NCBI GenBank assembly: GCA_002309635.1
Contig: DBXO01000039.1
Location: forward strand, 1 to 64,000
Length of the DNA: 64,000 nt
Direction: 5' to 3'
Origin: Ruminococcus flavefaciens
GTDB taxonomy: Bacteria > Bacillota > Clostridia > Oscillospirales > Ruminococcaceae
Of the stretch, positions 51,454 to 60,127 are shown piece after piece. The translations under genes were made by a program, and so were the position numbers. Position 1 is the first letter of the stretch, and each line of letters opens with the position of its first letter. A model generated the notes under the pieces. It was not told the DNA's origin, made no database searches, and was given only the letters and a program-made list of their open reading frames with translations.

Positions 51454-52134
51454 TTAAAATACAACGTACGGCTCTCCGTCAATGGTATAAATACAGAGAG
51501 TAACATAGCTGTCAAGTCTCTCCTTAAGAGAATATGAGCCGCCGTCATTAGGAACGGAGGTATAGGTACAGTTGACCAGAAAAGCCTTTTCGCTCGTTAT
51601 CTTTGCATTCGGCAAGACTGCTCTTACAGCGGAATCATATCCTTTGAGCTCGTCCTCGTCAGTGACCACATCGTCAACAAGCACGAAATCAAAGCTGTAA
51701 TCAGTACCTGTGAACTGCTTTATCAGGTCGTATTCTATATCAAGATAATCCTGAGCGCTCTCAACTCCCGTTTTTTCAAGTACAGACTTCAGATAATCGG
51801 GATGCAGAGCCTTTTCGAGATATTCGGGCTTCTTTTCGGAAATAGCATAGAAGTAGTCCGCAAGCTTTGCAGCTTCCTCGTCAGATAAATATCTCGGGTC
51901 GCGGTCAACGCCTATAGGCGTATCGAACTCCTCTGGGAGCAGCTTTCTGAACTGCCCGCCGTAGGGTGTTTCGTCGAGCTTGATGTTCACGTCGTCGGGT
52001 ATCTCCTCAACGAGGTCGTGATCGTGGTGATCATGCTCGTCCGCTTCATCCTTGTCATTGCACGAGACCGACGCAGAAGCTGTCATTACCAAAGCTGCCA
52101 GCAGTGCTGACGCTCTTGCGGTAAAACTCTTCAT
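51454..52134 (-). CDS. Lipoprotein with His/Asp-rich N-terminus
   Basis: 226 residues; ATG 52134 with GGAGG eight bases upstream. The N-terminal signal leads to a Cys in ASVSC (imperfect lipobox), directly followed by a His/Asp-rich run (DEADEHDHHDHD) that could bind divalent metal. The rest (YFYAISEKKPEYLEKALHPDYL, FDFVLVDDVVTDED, SYVTLCIYTIDGEPYVVF) resembles a small NTF2-like domain, as in the next gene. Function unknown; second- and third-gene partners are also lipoproteins. Confidence 0.6.
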   Translation of the reverse strand: MKSFTARASALLAALVMTASASVSCNDKDEADEHDHHDHDLVEEIPDDVNIKLDETPYGGQFRKLLPEEFDTPIGVDRDPRYLSDEEAAKLADYFYAISEKKPEYLEKALHPDYLKSVLEKTGVESAQDYLDIEYDLIKQFTGTDYSFDFVLVDDVVTDEDELKGYDSAVRAVLPNAKITSEKAFLVNCTYTSVPNDGGSYSLKERLDSYVTLCIYTIDGEPYVVF

Positions 52135-52148
52135 ATCATTTTCCTCCA

Positions 52149-52976
52149 TCAACCGAATATATAATATCTTCCGTCCTTGGTCGCAAAAACGATCTTTCCT
52201 GCGGTAACTATCATATTTTCCTTACCGTAAGCGTCCTCGCCCATGATGTAGAAGCATGCGTCAACGAATCCGTCGCACTGCTCCTTTACTTCGCTGTAGT
52301 AGTCCTTGCCGAGGTAATTGTTGAGCATCTGGAAGTATCCGTCAACATTGTCAACGCCGTCCGTGCGGGGAGCGTTCTTCTCAAGCTTGATACGTGTGAT
52401 CTTGAAATCACCGTGTGCGCCCTGTGCAAGATCTGAACAGCTGTGTATAAACGATGTCTTGAAATCGTGGCGATCCTCATTCTCTGCCTGAACTGCCTCC
52501 ATTTCGGTTACATAACCGGGGAAGAGACACTTGTGGTAGGTATCGTAGTCAGCCGATGAATAAGCTGTGAAGTACTTCTCGAATGTGAGAATTAGATCGG
52601 CAGGATACTCGTTCTCGTCGAAATAAAGCTTTATACCGCTGCTGCTGAGACGATAGTTGCCAAGCTGAGCGTCGGGCGAGCCCTCCTCGGGAGTGATGAC
52701 CTCGTCGCTTACAGAACCGAGCACCAGATCACCGTCTGTGATCTCCATAGCGTTTACATGCTCCTCGATCTTTGAGGAGTATTCCTCAGGATTGTAATTG
52801 TCTCCCGAGATCTCTGCGCCGCCTACAGGCGGTTCAGTAGGAGTTTCTACAGCTGTTTCCGCATAGAGCGGCATACTGCTGCTGCTTTTTTTCTTCTTGT
52901 CGCCGCAGCCTGTGAGACACTGTGTTCCTGCTGCTGCAACGAGCAGTAATGCTAAAATTCTCTTCGTGTTTTTCAT
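52149..52976 (-). CDS. Lipoprotein, unknown function
   Basis: 275 residues; lipobox CLTGC with Cys24, then a Lys/Ser-rich and Pro/Thr/Glu spacer. The C-terminal domain (about 125-275: YFTAYSSADYDTYHKCLFPGYV..., VTAGKIVFATKDGRYYIF) has the same order of features as the downstream lipoprotein, suggesting related NTF2-like domains. 14 bases separate it from that gene and 19 from the LRR lipoprotein upstream, so the three form one operon. No catalytic motif. Confidence 0.65.
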   Translation of the reverse strand: MKNTKRILALLLVAAAGTQCLTGCGDKKKKSSSSMPLYAETAVETPTEPPVGGAEISGDNYNPEEYSSKIEEHVNAMEITDGDLVLGSVSDEVITPEEGSPDAQLGNYRLSSSGIKLYFDENEYPADLILTFEKYFTAYSSADYDTYHKCLFPGYVTEMEAVQAENEDRHDFKTSFIHSCSDLAQGAHGDFKITRIKLEKNAPRTDGVDNVDGYFQMLNNYLGKDYYSEVKEQCDGFVDACFYIMGEDAYGKENMIVTAGKIVFATKDGRYYIFG

Positions 52977-52995
52977 AATCGTTCCCTCTCATAAT

Positions 52996-53700
52996 TCAAT
53001 ATACCGAGTATTTACCCATTGCGCCTGCCCACACGGCTGCTGCCGAGCCCTCGGGCGCATAGACTGTCAGATCAGGTATATCCTCTATTCCCCACTCCTC
53101 ATACTCAAGACTGCTGCTCAGTATGATAAGTGATCTCATTCCCATGCAGCTTGCAAAGGCACCTCTTTTTATTTCTTTTACTCCCTCGGGCACTGTCATT
53201 TCCGTCAGAGCAGTGCAGCCTGCAAATGCTCCGCGTTCAATATCCGTCAGTGCTGCGGGGAGCTTCATGCCCGCAAGTGATGCACAGTCTATGAAAGCTC
53301 CCTCGCCGATGACCTTAACGGTCTCGGGGAGAGTCACAGATGTAACAGGCTTTGCTTCAAAGGCGTAGAAGCCGATCTCAACGACGGGAGCTCCGTCTAT
53401 CTCGTCGGGTATCACTACCTCTGTCATGCTGCCCTTATACTTTGTTATGATCGCGCCGCCTTTATATATCTCATATTCATAGGTATCGTTTGAAACGATA
53501 TTGCGCTCGCGTACCGTTGGCTTGACAGTTGCGTCCTCAACGCTCCCGCCGGTTTCGGTTTCCTCTGCTGCCGTCTGCTGCTGAGCAACAGGAGCAGTCG
53601 TTGCAGTCTCGGTATTGCCGTTACTGTCCGTCTTCTTTCCGCAGCCCGCAAGAGCGGCTGCAAGCATCAACAGCAGCGAAATGCGAATTAGCTTTTTCAT
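52996..53700 (-). CDS. Lipoprotein with BspA-type leucine-rich repeats
   Basis: 234 residues; lipobox LAGC (Cys20), Thr/Glu/Gln-rich spacer to about residue 65, then a short leucine-rich-repeat domain with VVEIGFYAFEAKPVTSVTLPETV, IGEGAFIDCASL and IKRGAFASCMGM. Related in repeat type to the dockerin LRR protein at 48388-49602 but anchored by lipid instead. RBS AGGAG. Leads the three-lipoprotein operon. Confidence 0.82.
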   Translation of the reverse strand: MKKLIRISLLLMLAAALAGCGKKTDSNGNTETATTAPVAQQQTAAEETETGGSVEDATVKPTVRERNIVSNDTYEYEIYKGGAIITKYKGSMTEVVIPDEIDGAPVVEIGFYAFEAKPVTSVTLPETVKVIGEGAFIDCASLAGMKLPAALTDIERGAFAGCTALTEMTVPEGVKEIKRGAFASCMGMRSLIILSSSLEYEEWGIEDIPDLTVYAPEGSAAAVWAGAMGKYSVY

Positions 53701-53767
53701 ATCATATCTCCTAAACCTGCAAACTGTATGGTTTATATGTGTTGATTTGATGAAATCTCACACGCGA

Positions 53768-55591
53768 TCAGGCTTTTTTACCTCTTTCCTTGGCTCTCTG
53801 AGTATTGCTGAGGACTCTCTTCCTTATACGGAGCGACTCGGGAGTTACCTCAAGGAGCTCGTCGTCGGCAAGGAATTCAAGACAGTCCTCAAGGCTGAGA
53901 ACTCTCGGAGGAACAAGACGGAGAGCGTCGTCGCTTCCGCTTGCACGGGTATTTGTAAGGTGCTTCTTCTTGCACACATTTACAACAAGGTCTTCTGTTT
54001 TGGGCGAAGCTCCCACTACCATTCCCTCGTATACAGGAGTACCCGAGGTGATGAAGAGCTGTCCGCGCTCCTGAGCGTTGTAAAGACCGTATGTAACGGC
54101 CTCACCTGTCTCGAAGGAGATGAGAGAACCTGTGTTTCTGCGCTCAATATCGCCCTTGTACGGCTGATAGCCGTCGAATACGTGGCTCATTATGCCCTCG
54201 CCCTTCGTATCTGTGAGGAACTCGCTCTTATAACCGAAAAGTCCTCTTGCAGGGATAAGGAACTCGATACGCATACGCGTTCCCTGCGGGTGCATGTCCA
54301 CCATATCACCCTTGCGGGTACCGATCTTCTCCATAACGGAACCTACGCAGTCCTCTGGAACGTCGATAACGAGACGCTCGATAGGCTCGAGCTTTCTGCC
54401 GTTCTCGTCGGTCTTGTAGAGAACTCTCGGGGTGGAAACGCCAAGCTCATAGCCCTCGCGGCGCATATTCTCGATAAGTATGGAAAGGTGCATCTCGCCT
54501 CTGCCCGCAACACGGAATGCGTCGGTGCTGTCTGTTTCCTCAACGCGGAGAGAAACGTCCTTGAGGAGCTCCCTGAAGAGTCTCTCGCGGAGCTGACGTG
54601 AAGTAACGAATTTGCCCTCGCGTCCAGCAAAGGGGCTGTCGTTTACGGAGAATGTCATTTCAACTGTAGGCTCGCTTATCTTTACGAAAGGAAGCGGATC
54701 CGGAGCCTCAGTAGCACAGATCGTGTCGCCGATGGTGATGTTCTCGATACCAGATATCCACACGATATCGCCTACCTGAGCTTCCTGTACGGGAACACGG
54801 TTAAGTCCCTGAATCTGAAGGAGCGAAACTATCTTGGCGTTGTAGTTCTTCTTTGATCCTGTATAATCACAGACTGTTACCTGCTGATTTACTGATATCT
54901 TGCCTCTTACGATACGTCCTATACCGATACGTCCCACGTACTCGTTGTAATCTATAGAGGATATGAGCATCTGAAGAGGATCGTTCTCCTCGCCCTTAGG
55001 CGGCTCGATGTAGTTTATGATAGTGTCGAAAAGGGGCTTGAGGTCTGTGCCTGCCTCGTACTGGCTCAGCGAAGCGGTACCGCTTCTGCCGGAGCAGAAA
55101 AGGAGGGGGCTCTCAAGCTGAGCCTCGTTTGCGTCAAGATCGAGGAGGAGCTCCAGCACCTCGTCGCCTATCTCGTCAAGACGTGCGTCGGGACGGTCTA
55201 TCTTATTTACTACTACTATTATTTTATGTCCCATTTCAAGAGCCTTTGAGAGCACGAAGCGTGTCTGGGGCATAGGTCCCTCTGCTGCGTCGACAAGCAG
55301 GAGAACTCCGTCCACCATTTCAAGCACACGCTCTACCTCGCCGCCGAAATCGGCGTGGCCGGGGGTGTCGATAATGTTTATCTTTGTTCCGTTGTACATA
55401 ACCGAGGTATTCTTTGCAAGGATAGTGATACCTCTTTCCCTCTCGAGGTCGTTTGAGTCCATTACTCGCTCGGCAACTGCCTGATTCTCACGGAAAACGC
55501 CGCCCTGCTTGAGCATTTCGTCAACGAGAGTGGTCTTGCCGTGGTCAACGTGAGCGATAATGGCAATGTTTCTTAAGTCTTCTCTAATCAT
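53768..55591 (-). CDS. typA: Ribosome-binding GTPase TypA/BipA
   Basis: 607 residues. G1 AHVDHGKTT (13-21), RGITILAKN, DTPGHADFGGEVER, NKIDRP, followed by EF-G-like domains and the unique C-terminal domain (GDMVDMHPQG, GYKSEFLTDTKGEGIMSHVF). It acts on the ribosome in assembly and stress adaptation. RBS GGAGG, 54 bases after a YcxB-like gene, possibly on one transcript. Confidence 0.96.
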   Translation of the reverse strand: MIREDLRNIAIIAHVDHGKTTLVDEMLKQGGVFRENQAVAERVMDSNDLERERGITILAKNTSVMYNGTKINIIDTPGHADFGGEVERVLEMVDGVLLLVDAAEGPMPQTRFVLSKALEMGHKIIVVVNKIDRPDARLDEIGDEVLELLLDLDANEAQLESPLLFCSGRSGTASLSQYEAGTDLKPLFDTIINYIEPPKGEENDPLQMLISSIDYNEYVGRIGIGRIVRGKISVNQQVTVCDYTGSKKNYNAKIVSLLQIQGLNRVPVQEAQVGDIVWISGIENITIGDTICATEAPDPLPFVKISEPTVEMTFSVNDSPFAGREGKFVTSRQLRERLFRELLKDVSLRVEETDSTDAFRVAGRGEMHLSILIENMRREGYELGVSTPRVLYKTDENGRKLEPIERLVIDVPEDCVGSVMEKIGTRKGDMVDMHPQGTRMRIEFLIPARGLFGYKSEFLTDTKGEGIMSHVFDGYQPYKGDIERRNTGSLISFETGEAVTYGLYNAQERGQLFITSGTPVYEGMVVGASPKTEDLVVNVCKKKHLTNTRASGSDDALRLVPPRVLSLEDCLEFLADDELLEVTPESLRIRKRVLSNTQRAKERGKKA

Positions 55592-55645
55592 ATTTTCTTT
55601 CCTCCATAAAGATTTGTCTCTATGTGAACGGCTTTGCGCCGCTTT

Positions 55646-56170
55646 TTACTTCACCCTGTATTTCTTTCCAAGTTTTTCCCTCAGAAGCGCCGAAAGCTCC
55701 TGCGGAGTACCGTTTGTGAAGCTGTTCTCATGGAAGGCTATGCCCGTTCCCGTACCGAATACGACCACGAACCAGCACTCGCGGTATACCGCTTTTTTCA
55801 CAGCGGCGTACTTTATCTTGGTATGCTCGCTTATCCCCGTGCATTCGCTGCTGAGGGCGATGAAGTTATCGTTGAAGGTATATTCCCACTTCATATCGGG
55901 AACGTTTTTCCGCATGGCTGCGTACCTCTTTGCAGGGTACCCCAGGAGCCTTGTTATGTATATGACAACAGCGCATATGGTCACAACGCAAAGCACTATT
56001 TCAAGTATGCCGCCGTCGCCTTTTTTCAGCGATATTATGCTGAATACCAGTGCTGTCACCATAATGAGCAGGAATACTGCGAGAGCAGCAGCGCTTCGTT
56101 TCGGCGCAGACGTAACGCTCCACAGCCTGTTAAGGCTCTCACGGGAAGGCTTGTTTTTAACAGCTATCAT
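55646..56170 (-). CDS. YcxB-like membrane protein
   Basis: 174 residues: two membrane helices (about 28-50 and 57-78) and a C-terminal soluble domain (WEYTFNDNFIALSSECTG..., IKYAAVKKAVYRECWFVVVFG) like the YcxB C-terminal, PH-like domain. It overlaps the upstream related gene by four bases. Both end in a similar GTPQELSALLREKLGKKY segment, so they are paralogues. Function unknown. Confidence 0.65.
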   Translation of the reverse strand: MIAVKNKPSRESLNRLWSVTSAPKRSAAALAVFLLIMVTALVFSIISLKKGDGGILEIVLCVVTICAVVIYITRLLGYPAKRYAAMRKNVPDMKWEYTFNDNFIALSSECTGISEHTKIKYAAVKKAVYRECWFVVVFGTGTGIAFHENSFTNGTPQELSALLREKLGKKYRVK

Positions 56171-56709
56171 AACCAGCCCTCCTTGGTAGTATACTTCTTT
56201 CCGAGAGCTGCGGTCAGAAGATTTCTCAGCTCTTCGGCTGTTCCCTCGGTGATATCGGTATCCGAGAAAAAAAGTGAGCCTGCCTCGGTGATGTTGAGCT
56301 TGAAATAGCCCATCGTCTCACGGGCAGAGTTCAGCCGTGAAATGCTGTATGTCGCCTTTTTCTTAAGGTTTTCGGACTCCGAGAAAAGTTCTATCCTGTC
56401 ACCGTCCACGGTGAGCTCGTATCTGAGCCCCGGGCAGTAGGAAGAAAAACTTCTGAAGCTTCTGACAGGATTCATAAGCAGCAGCTTTATGGCGCAGCCT
56501 GCGAATATACCGAGGAAGACCGACAGCAGGAGTATCAGCGACAATGTCACCTTATGCCTGCTTACCGCGGTGATAACTATTATAAAGGATACAAGTATAA
56601 ATTCAATTGCGCCTGCGTAAGCAAGGGCACGGTATATTCTGTATGCCGGCGACGATCTTACTGCTGCCGAATGAACTTTTATGTCGTATTTTACATTTGC
56701 TTTTACCAT
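56167..56709 (-). CDS. YcxB-like membrane protein, paralogue
   Basis: 180 residues; ATG 56709 with AGGTGG upstream (a GTG at 56718 is less likely). Two membrane helices (about 33-55 and 63-85), then a YcxB-like domain (YELTVDGDRIELFSESENLKKKATYSISRL) and the end TEGTAEELRNLLTAALGKKY shared with the downstream gene. Function unknown. Confidence 0.65.
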   Translation of the reverse strand: MVKANVKYDIKVHSAAVRSSPAYRIYRALAYAGAIEFILVSFIIVITAVSRHKVTLSLILLLSVFLGIFAGCAIKLLLMNPVRSFRSFSSYCPGLRYELTVDGDRIELFSESENLKKKATYSISRLNSARETMGYFKLNITEAGSLFFSDTDITEGTAEELRNLLTAALGKKYTTKEGWL

Positions 56710-56786
56710 GCGATCCACCTACATTCTTTATACATTTCTGAACATTAAGGCTGAATTTCAGTGCAAATCCTCTTTTTTCCCGGACA

Positions 56787-56816
56787 TAAAAAAGCCCTTG
56801 CAGAGGAAATGCAAGG
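56787..56816 (-). terminator. Terminator upstream of the YcxB-like genes
   Basis: CCTTGCA / TGCAAGG; on the minus strand followed by GCTTTTTTATG. It is the second stop after the tRNA genes. Confidence 0.8.
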
Positions 56817-56844
56817 TTAAAAGTTGCAGTGTCAAACAAAAACA

Positions 56845-56865
56845 GCCCCGAAAATTTTTCGGGGC
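56845..56865 (-). terminator. Terminator of the tRNA cluster
   Basis: GCCCCGAAAA / TTTTCGGGGC with one unpaired base; TGTTTTTGTTTG follows on the minus strand. Confidence 0.88.
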
Positions 56866-56870
56866 GTTTC

Positions 56871-56956
56871 TGGTGGGAGAGGATGGATTCGGACCATCGA
56901 AGCTGAAAAGCAACAGATTTACAGTCTGCCCCCTTTGGCCACTCGGGAACTCTCCC
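56871..56956 (-). tRNA. tRNA-Tyr (GTA)
   Basis: Acceptor arms GGGAGAG / CTCTCCC, long variable arm, anticodon loop CTGTAAATC with GTA, and encoded CCA end. 86 bases. Confidence 0.95.
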
Positions 56957-56990
56957 ATACGAATGAAAATTTTGCCGTAAGACAAAATAA

Positions 56991-57066
56991 TGGAGCTGGT
57001 GGACGGACTCGAACCCCCGACCTGCTGATTACAAATCAGCTGCTCTACCAACTGAGCTACACCAGC
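56991..57066 (-). tRNA. tRNA-Thr (TGT)
   Basis: Acceptor arms GCTGGTG / CACCAGC, D-arm AGCTCAGTTGGTAGAGC, anticodon stem CTGAT-TTGTAAT-CAG with TGT, T-arm GGGGGTTCGAGTCC, and encoded CCA end. 76 bases. Confidence 0.95.
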
Positions 57067-57080
57067 GCTAATGCTTAATT

Positions 57081-57109
57081 ATTATACCACATTTGCTAAT
57101 GCTTGTCAA
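57081..57109 (-). promoter_or_regulatory. Consensus promoter of tRNA-Thr/Tyr
   Basis: Minus strand TTGACA (57109-57104), 17-base spacer, TATAAT (57086-57081). Confidence 0.9.
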
Positions 57110-57130
57110 GTACTTTTTTCAGATTTTTTA

Positions 57131-57207
57131 TGGTCGAGGCGACAGGACTCGAACCTGCGGCATCTTGCTCCCAAAGCAAGCACTCTACCAAACTGAGCTA
57201 CGCCTCG
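57131..57207 (-). tRNA. tRNA-Pro (TGG)
   Basis: Acceptor arms CGAGGCG / CGCCTCG, anticodon stem CTTGC-TTTGGGA-GCAAG with TGG, T-arm GCAGGTTCGAGTCCTG, and encoded CCA end. 77 bases. Confidence 0.95.
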
Positions 57208-57248
57208 GATAACTGCTCTTCGGCAAGTCTTTGACAGACAGCTTTTAT

Positions 57249-57277
57249 ATTATATCAGAACAGTATGGGATTGTCAA
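57249..57277 (-). promoter_or_regulatory. Consensus promoter of tRNA-Pro
   Basis: Minus strand TTGACA (57277-57272), 17-base spacer, TATAAT (57254-57249). Confidence 0.9.
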
Positions 57278-57349
57278 GTGCGGATAGCACGATTTGTAAC
57301 ATCGCACAATAATTCAGGCGAAATATGCATTATTTCGCCGCAGATAACA

Positions 57350-57379
57350 AAAAATAAAAAAGGGAGCTCGAAGCTCCCT
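57350..57379 (-). terminator. Terminator of the acidic membrane-protein gene
   Basis: AGGGAGCT-CGA-AGCTCCCT (57361-57379), with a long T-rich run on the minus strand. A further hairpin GGCGAAAT / ATTTCGCC lies at about 57318-57340. Confidence 0.85.
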
Positions 57380-57387
57380 CGCAAAAA

Positions 57388-57633
57388 TCAGTCCTCAGCG
57401 TCCTCTGCATCAGCCTTGTCAGCCTCTTCAGCGTCACCGTCAGCCTTTTCCTCGGCAGCGTCATCGCTGATCTCGAAGTCAACGCTCTCGTCTGCGTCAA
57501 AATTATCGAAATCATCGTAATCATCGTCATCATAGTCAGAATCCGAATCCTTATCCTTGAGAGCCTGTACAGCAACATATCCAACGGCTGCTGCTGCGCC
57601 TGCAGCTAAGATTGCAACTAAAAACTTATTCAT
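57388..57633 (-). CDS. Small membrane protein with very acidic tail
   Basis: 81 residues; ATG 57633 with GAGG eight bases upstream. One N-terminal helix (FLVAILAAGAAAAVGYVAV) then about 55 residues that are mostly Asp, Glu, Ala and Ser (SDSDYDDDDYDDFDNFDADE). The helix with a GAAAAVGY pattern is like YtxH-type small anchors, so the acidic part is probably cytoplasmic. The tail may bind cations or a basic partner (inference). Own promoter and terminator. Confidence 0.7.
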   Translation of the reverse strand: MNKFLVAILAAGAAAAVGYVAVQALKDKDSDSDYDDDDYDDFDNFDADESVDFEISDDAAEEKADGDAEEADKADAEDAED

Positions 57634-57707
57634 ATCAATTTCCTCTTTTCTCCGCAAGAATTAGTATTACCGAACCGCTTGCGATCGGATTCCGATAATC
57701 TACAAAT

Positions 57708-57736
57708 ATTATACCATACCTTTTTCTGAATTTCAA
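57708..57736 (-). promoter_or_regulatory. Promoter of the acidic protein gene
   Basis: Minus strand TTGAAA (57736-57731), 17-base spacer, TATAAT (57713-57708). It begins four bases after the rsmE stop. Confidence 0.85.
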
Positions 57737-57740
57737 CTCT

Positions 57741-58466
57741 TTACATATTATTTGTTAAAAACATCAAAATTGAAAGGGCTGTTATTGGTGCAGTTTCACA
57801 ACGTAAAATTCTCTTGCCCAACCACACCTGTTTTGCGCCGATTTTTACAGCTGATTCAGCCTCCTCGCGGTCAAAGCCGCCTTCGCTCCCGATGAAAAGT
57901 CCCACCCTTTTCACACCGTCAAAGTCCACGTCTCCGAAGGAGCAGCCACCCTCCTCCTCATAGAGCAGGACCGTTCTGTCAAGGGCCTCCATCATGGAAA
58001 GAGCCTTGCCGAGATCTGCCATGGGAGCTACTTCGGGTATCATTCCCCTGCCCGACTGCTTGGCAGCCTCCTCCGCTATCTTGTTGAGGCGCGGCAGCTT
58101 CTTTTTCTCAAACTCCTTCGGGTCCGGGCGTGATATGCAACGCCTTGTGAGCACGGGAACTATCCTTGATACTCCCAGCTCCACGCTTTTCTGTATTATG
58201 TATTCCAGCTTGTCGAGCTTCGGCACGGCCTGAAAGAGCGTCACCTCGATATTGGGTTCTGCCGCGCATCTGTGCTTCTCAACGAGGTCCAGGTACACAG
58301 CGTCGGCAGTGATACTGCCGATAGTGCAGCAGTAATCGACGCCGTTGCAGCAGACCGTCACAGCTTCGCCCGTCCTCATGCGCAGAGAACGTCCGATGTG
58401 GTTAGCGTCGCTGCCCGTAAGGACAATATTGTTTTCGTCTATCTCATTTGTGAAAAATCGTGGCAT
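57741..58466 (-). CDS. rsmE: 16S rRNA (uracil-1498-N3)-methyltransferase
   Basis: 241 residues; ATG 58466 (the upstream extension has no family similarity). N-terminal PUA-like domain MPRFFTNE...HIGRSLRMRTGEAVTV, then a SPOUT knot: KLDKLEYIIQKSVELGVSRIVPV, GLFIGSEGGFDREEAE, and the trefoil end VWLGKRILRCETAPITALSILMF. It methylates U1498 of 16S rRNA. RBS weak (GGCGGTG). Confidence 0.93.
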   Translation of the reverse strand: MPRFFTNEIDENNIVLTGSDANHIGRSLRMRTGEAVTVCCNGVDYCCTIGSITADAVYLDLVEKHRCAAEPNIEVTLFQAVPKLDKLEYIIQKSVELGVSRIVPVLTRRCISRPDPKEFEKKKLPRLNKIAEEAAKQSGRGMIPEVAPMADLGKALSMMEALDRTVLLYEEEGGCSFGDVDFDGVKRVGLFIGSEGGFDREEAESAVKIGAKQVWLGKRILRCETAPITALSILMFLTNNM

Positions 58467-58580
58467 AAAGCACCGCCTGTTACTTATTTCTGATTTATTC
58501 CGGCTGTATGAGCACGGTATGATCGGCAATTGCAAACGCCGGCAGTTCCGCCAAAAACGGCAGCCGGTCCATATCAAAAT

Positions 58581-58600
58581 CCCCTGTCCGCTGACAGGGG
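58581..58600 (-). terminator. Terminator of the carboxypeptidase gene
   Basis: CCCCTGTC-CGCT-GACAGGGG, followed on the minus strand by ATTTTGAT. It lies in the rsmE upstream gap. Confidence 0.7.
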
Positions 58601-58613
58601 GGCACACTTTTTG

Positions 58614-59738
58614 TTATGCAACGCCGAGGTATTCCTCAAGGCACTGACCGCTCCTGTAGATCTTCCTTGCGATCTTCGAGCCGACATAGCGGATGTGCCA
58701 CGGCTCATACTGATAGCCCGTGATATTCTCCTTTCCCAAAGGATAGCGGATTATAAAGCCGTATTCGTGAGCATGCTCCGAGAGCCATGCCGACTCCTGA
58801 GTATAGCCGAAGGCGTTATTTATGGTATTGACGTCTATGCAGAGCCCCGACTGGTGCTCCGAATAACCCGCCCTTGCGGAATAGGTATCGACTATTTCCA
58901 CAGCCTGCTCCTCGGTATTGCCCTTTTTCTTTTCTTCCTCGATATAATTGTTGTATATGGTCTCCTGATCCTTGTAGGAACGGTAACTGGAGCCGATATA
59001 GATACTAAGCCCCTCCTTTGAAGCCGCCGTGGACAGAGCCGTGAACTGGTCATAGCATACCTGTTCCAGCATTGGAGCAAATGTGGCGGGGAGACTGTGT
59101 TCCTTGTTCACCAGCAGTACCCCGTCTATATAAGTAAGCCCCTCTGTATCGTGTACAGGGGGGGCTGGAGCCTCAGCCTTATTCGACTGAGGCGCTGCTG
59201 AATCGTTGTCATCGGTATCCTCACCGCGCACCGTTACCTGGATCATTACCTCCTGCTTCGGATCAGCGGCGGATTTCAAGGTAACATAGCACTTTCCGGG
59301 TGATACACCTGTAATATGTCCGTAACTGTCAACAGTTGCGATCTTCTTGTCTGTGGACTCCCATCTTTCATCGGCTTCAACTGTGCCGTCGGGGTATTCA
59401 AGAACTCTCGGCATATCGGTCTCGCCGACTTCAAGTATAACTGTTCTCTTGTCGAGCTTGAAATCGCTGTCATTCGAGGGGAGCGTTACTGCCGCGGTAG
59501 TTGTTACCGTTGTGGTTATGGCAGCATCTGTGGCAGTTGTAGTAGTAGTCAGTGTAGAACTTGCCTTCTTTTCTGCAGCGGGCTTCTTATCATCGCTTTT
59601 GCATGCCTTGGCAATGAAAACGACAAAAACAAGTATCAGAAGAGATATTATGGCAAGCGCTGCAAGCCTTCTGTTTCTGTATGTCCTGCGGGATACCTTT
59701 CTGCGGGGACGGTTGGAACTGTATCTGTTATTGTCCAT
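58614..59738 (-). CDS. VanY-type D,D-carboxypeptidase with Ig-like domain
   Basis: 374 residues: basic cytoplasmic N-terminus, one membrane anchor (about 27-46), Thr-rich stalk, a bacterial Ig-like (BIG2) domain (about 92-172: RTVILEVGETDMPRVLEYPDG..., GHITGVSPGKCYVTLKS), and an M15B peptidase domain (about 195-374). Zinc site in YSEHQSGLCIDV and EPWHIRYVG. It trims D-Ala from the peptidoglycan stem. No vancomycin-resistance genes adjoin it, so a housekeeping wall role is most likely. Confidence 0.88.
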   Translation of the reverse strand: MDNNRYSSNRPRRKVSRRTYRNRRLAALAIISLLILVFVVFIAKACKSDDKKPAAEKKASSTLTTTTTATDAAITTTVTTTAAVTLPSNDSDFKLDKRTVILEVGETDMPRVLEYPDGTVEADERWESTDKKIATVDSYGHITGVSPGKCYVTLKSAADPKQEVMIQVTVRGEDTDDNDSAAPQSNKAEAPAPPVHDTEGLTYIDGVLLVNKEHSLPATFAPMLEQVCYDQFTALSTAASKEGLSIYIGSSYRSYKDQETIYNNYIEEEKKKGNTEEQAVEIVDTYSARAGYSEHQSGLCIDVNTINNAFGYTQESAWLSEHAHEYGFIIRYPLGKENITGYQYEPWHIRYVGSKIARKIYRSGQCLEEYLGVA

Positions 59739-59809
59739 GTTGATAAATCCCTTTCTGTATTTATCGGGCGGAACGCGCTCCTGCCCGTTTCTTTAAAAAC
59801 TTCCTTATT

Positions 59810-59838
59810 ATTATATCACAGCAATGTTAAAATGTCAC
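59810..59838 (-). promoter_or_regulatory. Promoter of the carboxypeptidase gene
   Basis: Minus strand GTGACA (59838-59833), 17-base spacer, TATAAT (59815-59810). Confidence 0.8.
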
Positions 59839-60047
59839 GCTATTTTATATAGTTTCCGCAATTTTTTAACAACTTGACAGATAACGCCATGCGTTTTTGG
59901 CATTTTTGACCAAAGGCTGCGCAATAAAAGCGTTTTGAGACATTCGGTCTGTATTGGACGACGCCTGTATCGCCCCAGTCACGCCGTTTCCGACTGATAT
60001 GCAGATGTGTGTATACGCCCCGTCAGCCTGACGGCTGAGGGCTGAAC

Positions 60048-60076
60048 TTGACAGGCAGGAGCTAAACGAGTATAAT
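60048..60076 (+). promoter_or_regulatory. Consensus promoter of the solute-binding lipoprotein
   Basis: TTGACA 60048-60053, 17-base spacer, TATAAT 60071-60076. Confidence 0.92.
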
Positions 60077-60127
60077 AAAGTAGATATGGGCTGCGCAGTC
60101 CGCAGCCACTGAAAGGGGCATATATCA

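Larger units (their letters stand above)
59739..60127. other. Gap holding two divergent promoters
   Basis: 389 bases between divergent genes: a minus-strand promoter at 59810-59838, a plus-strand promoter at 60048-60076, and between them short hairpins (GCCATGCG...GGC near 59890; CAGCC-TGA-CGGCTG near 60026). No gene or known RNA recognised. Confidence 0.55.

Noticed and set aside
58614..59738. Vancomycin-resistance locus
   Set aside because: The VanY-type enzyme stands alone with no vanS/vanR or ligase genes; it is better seen as a wall-trimming enzyme.
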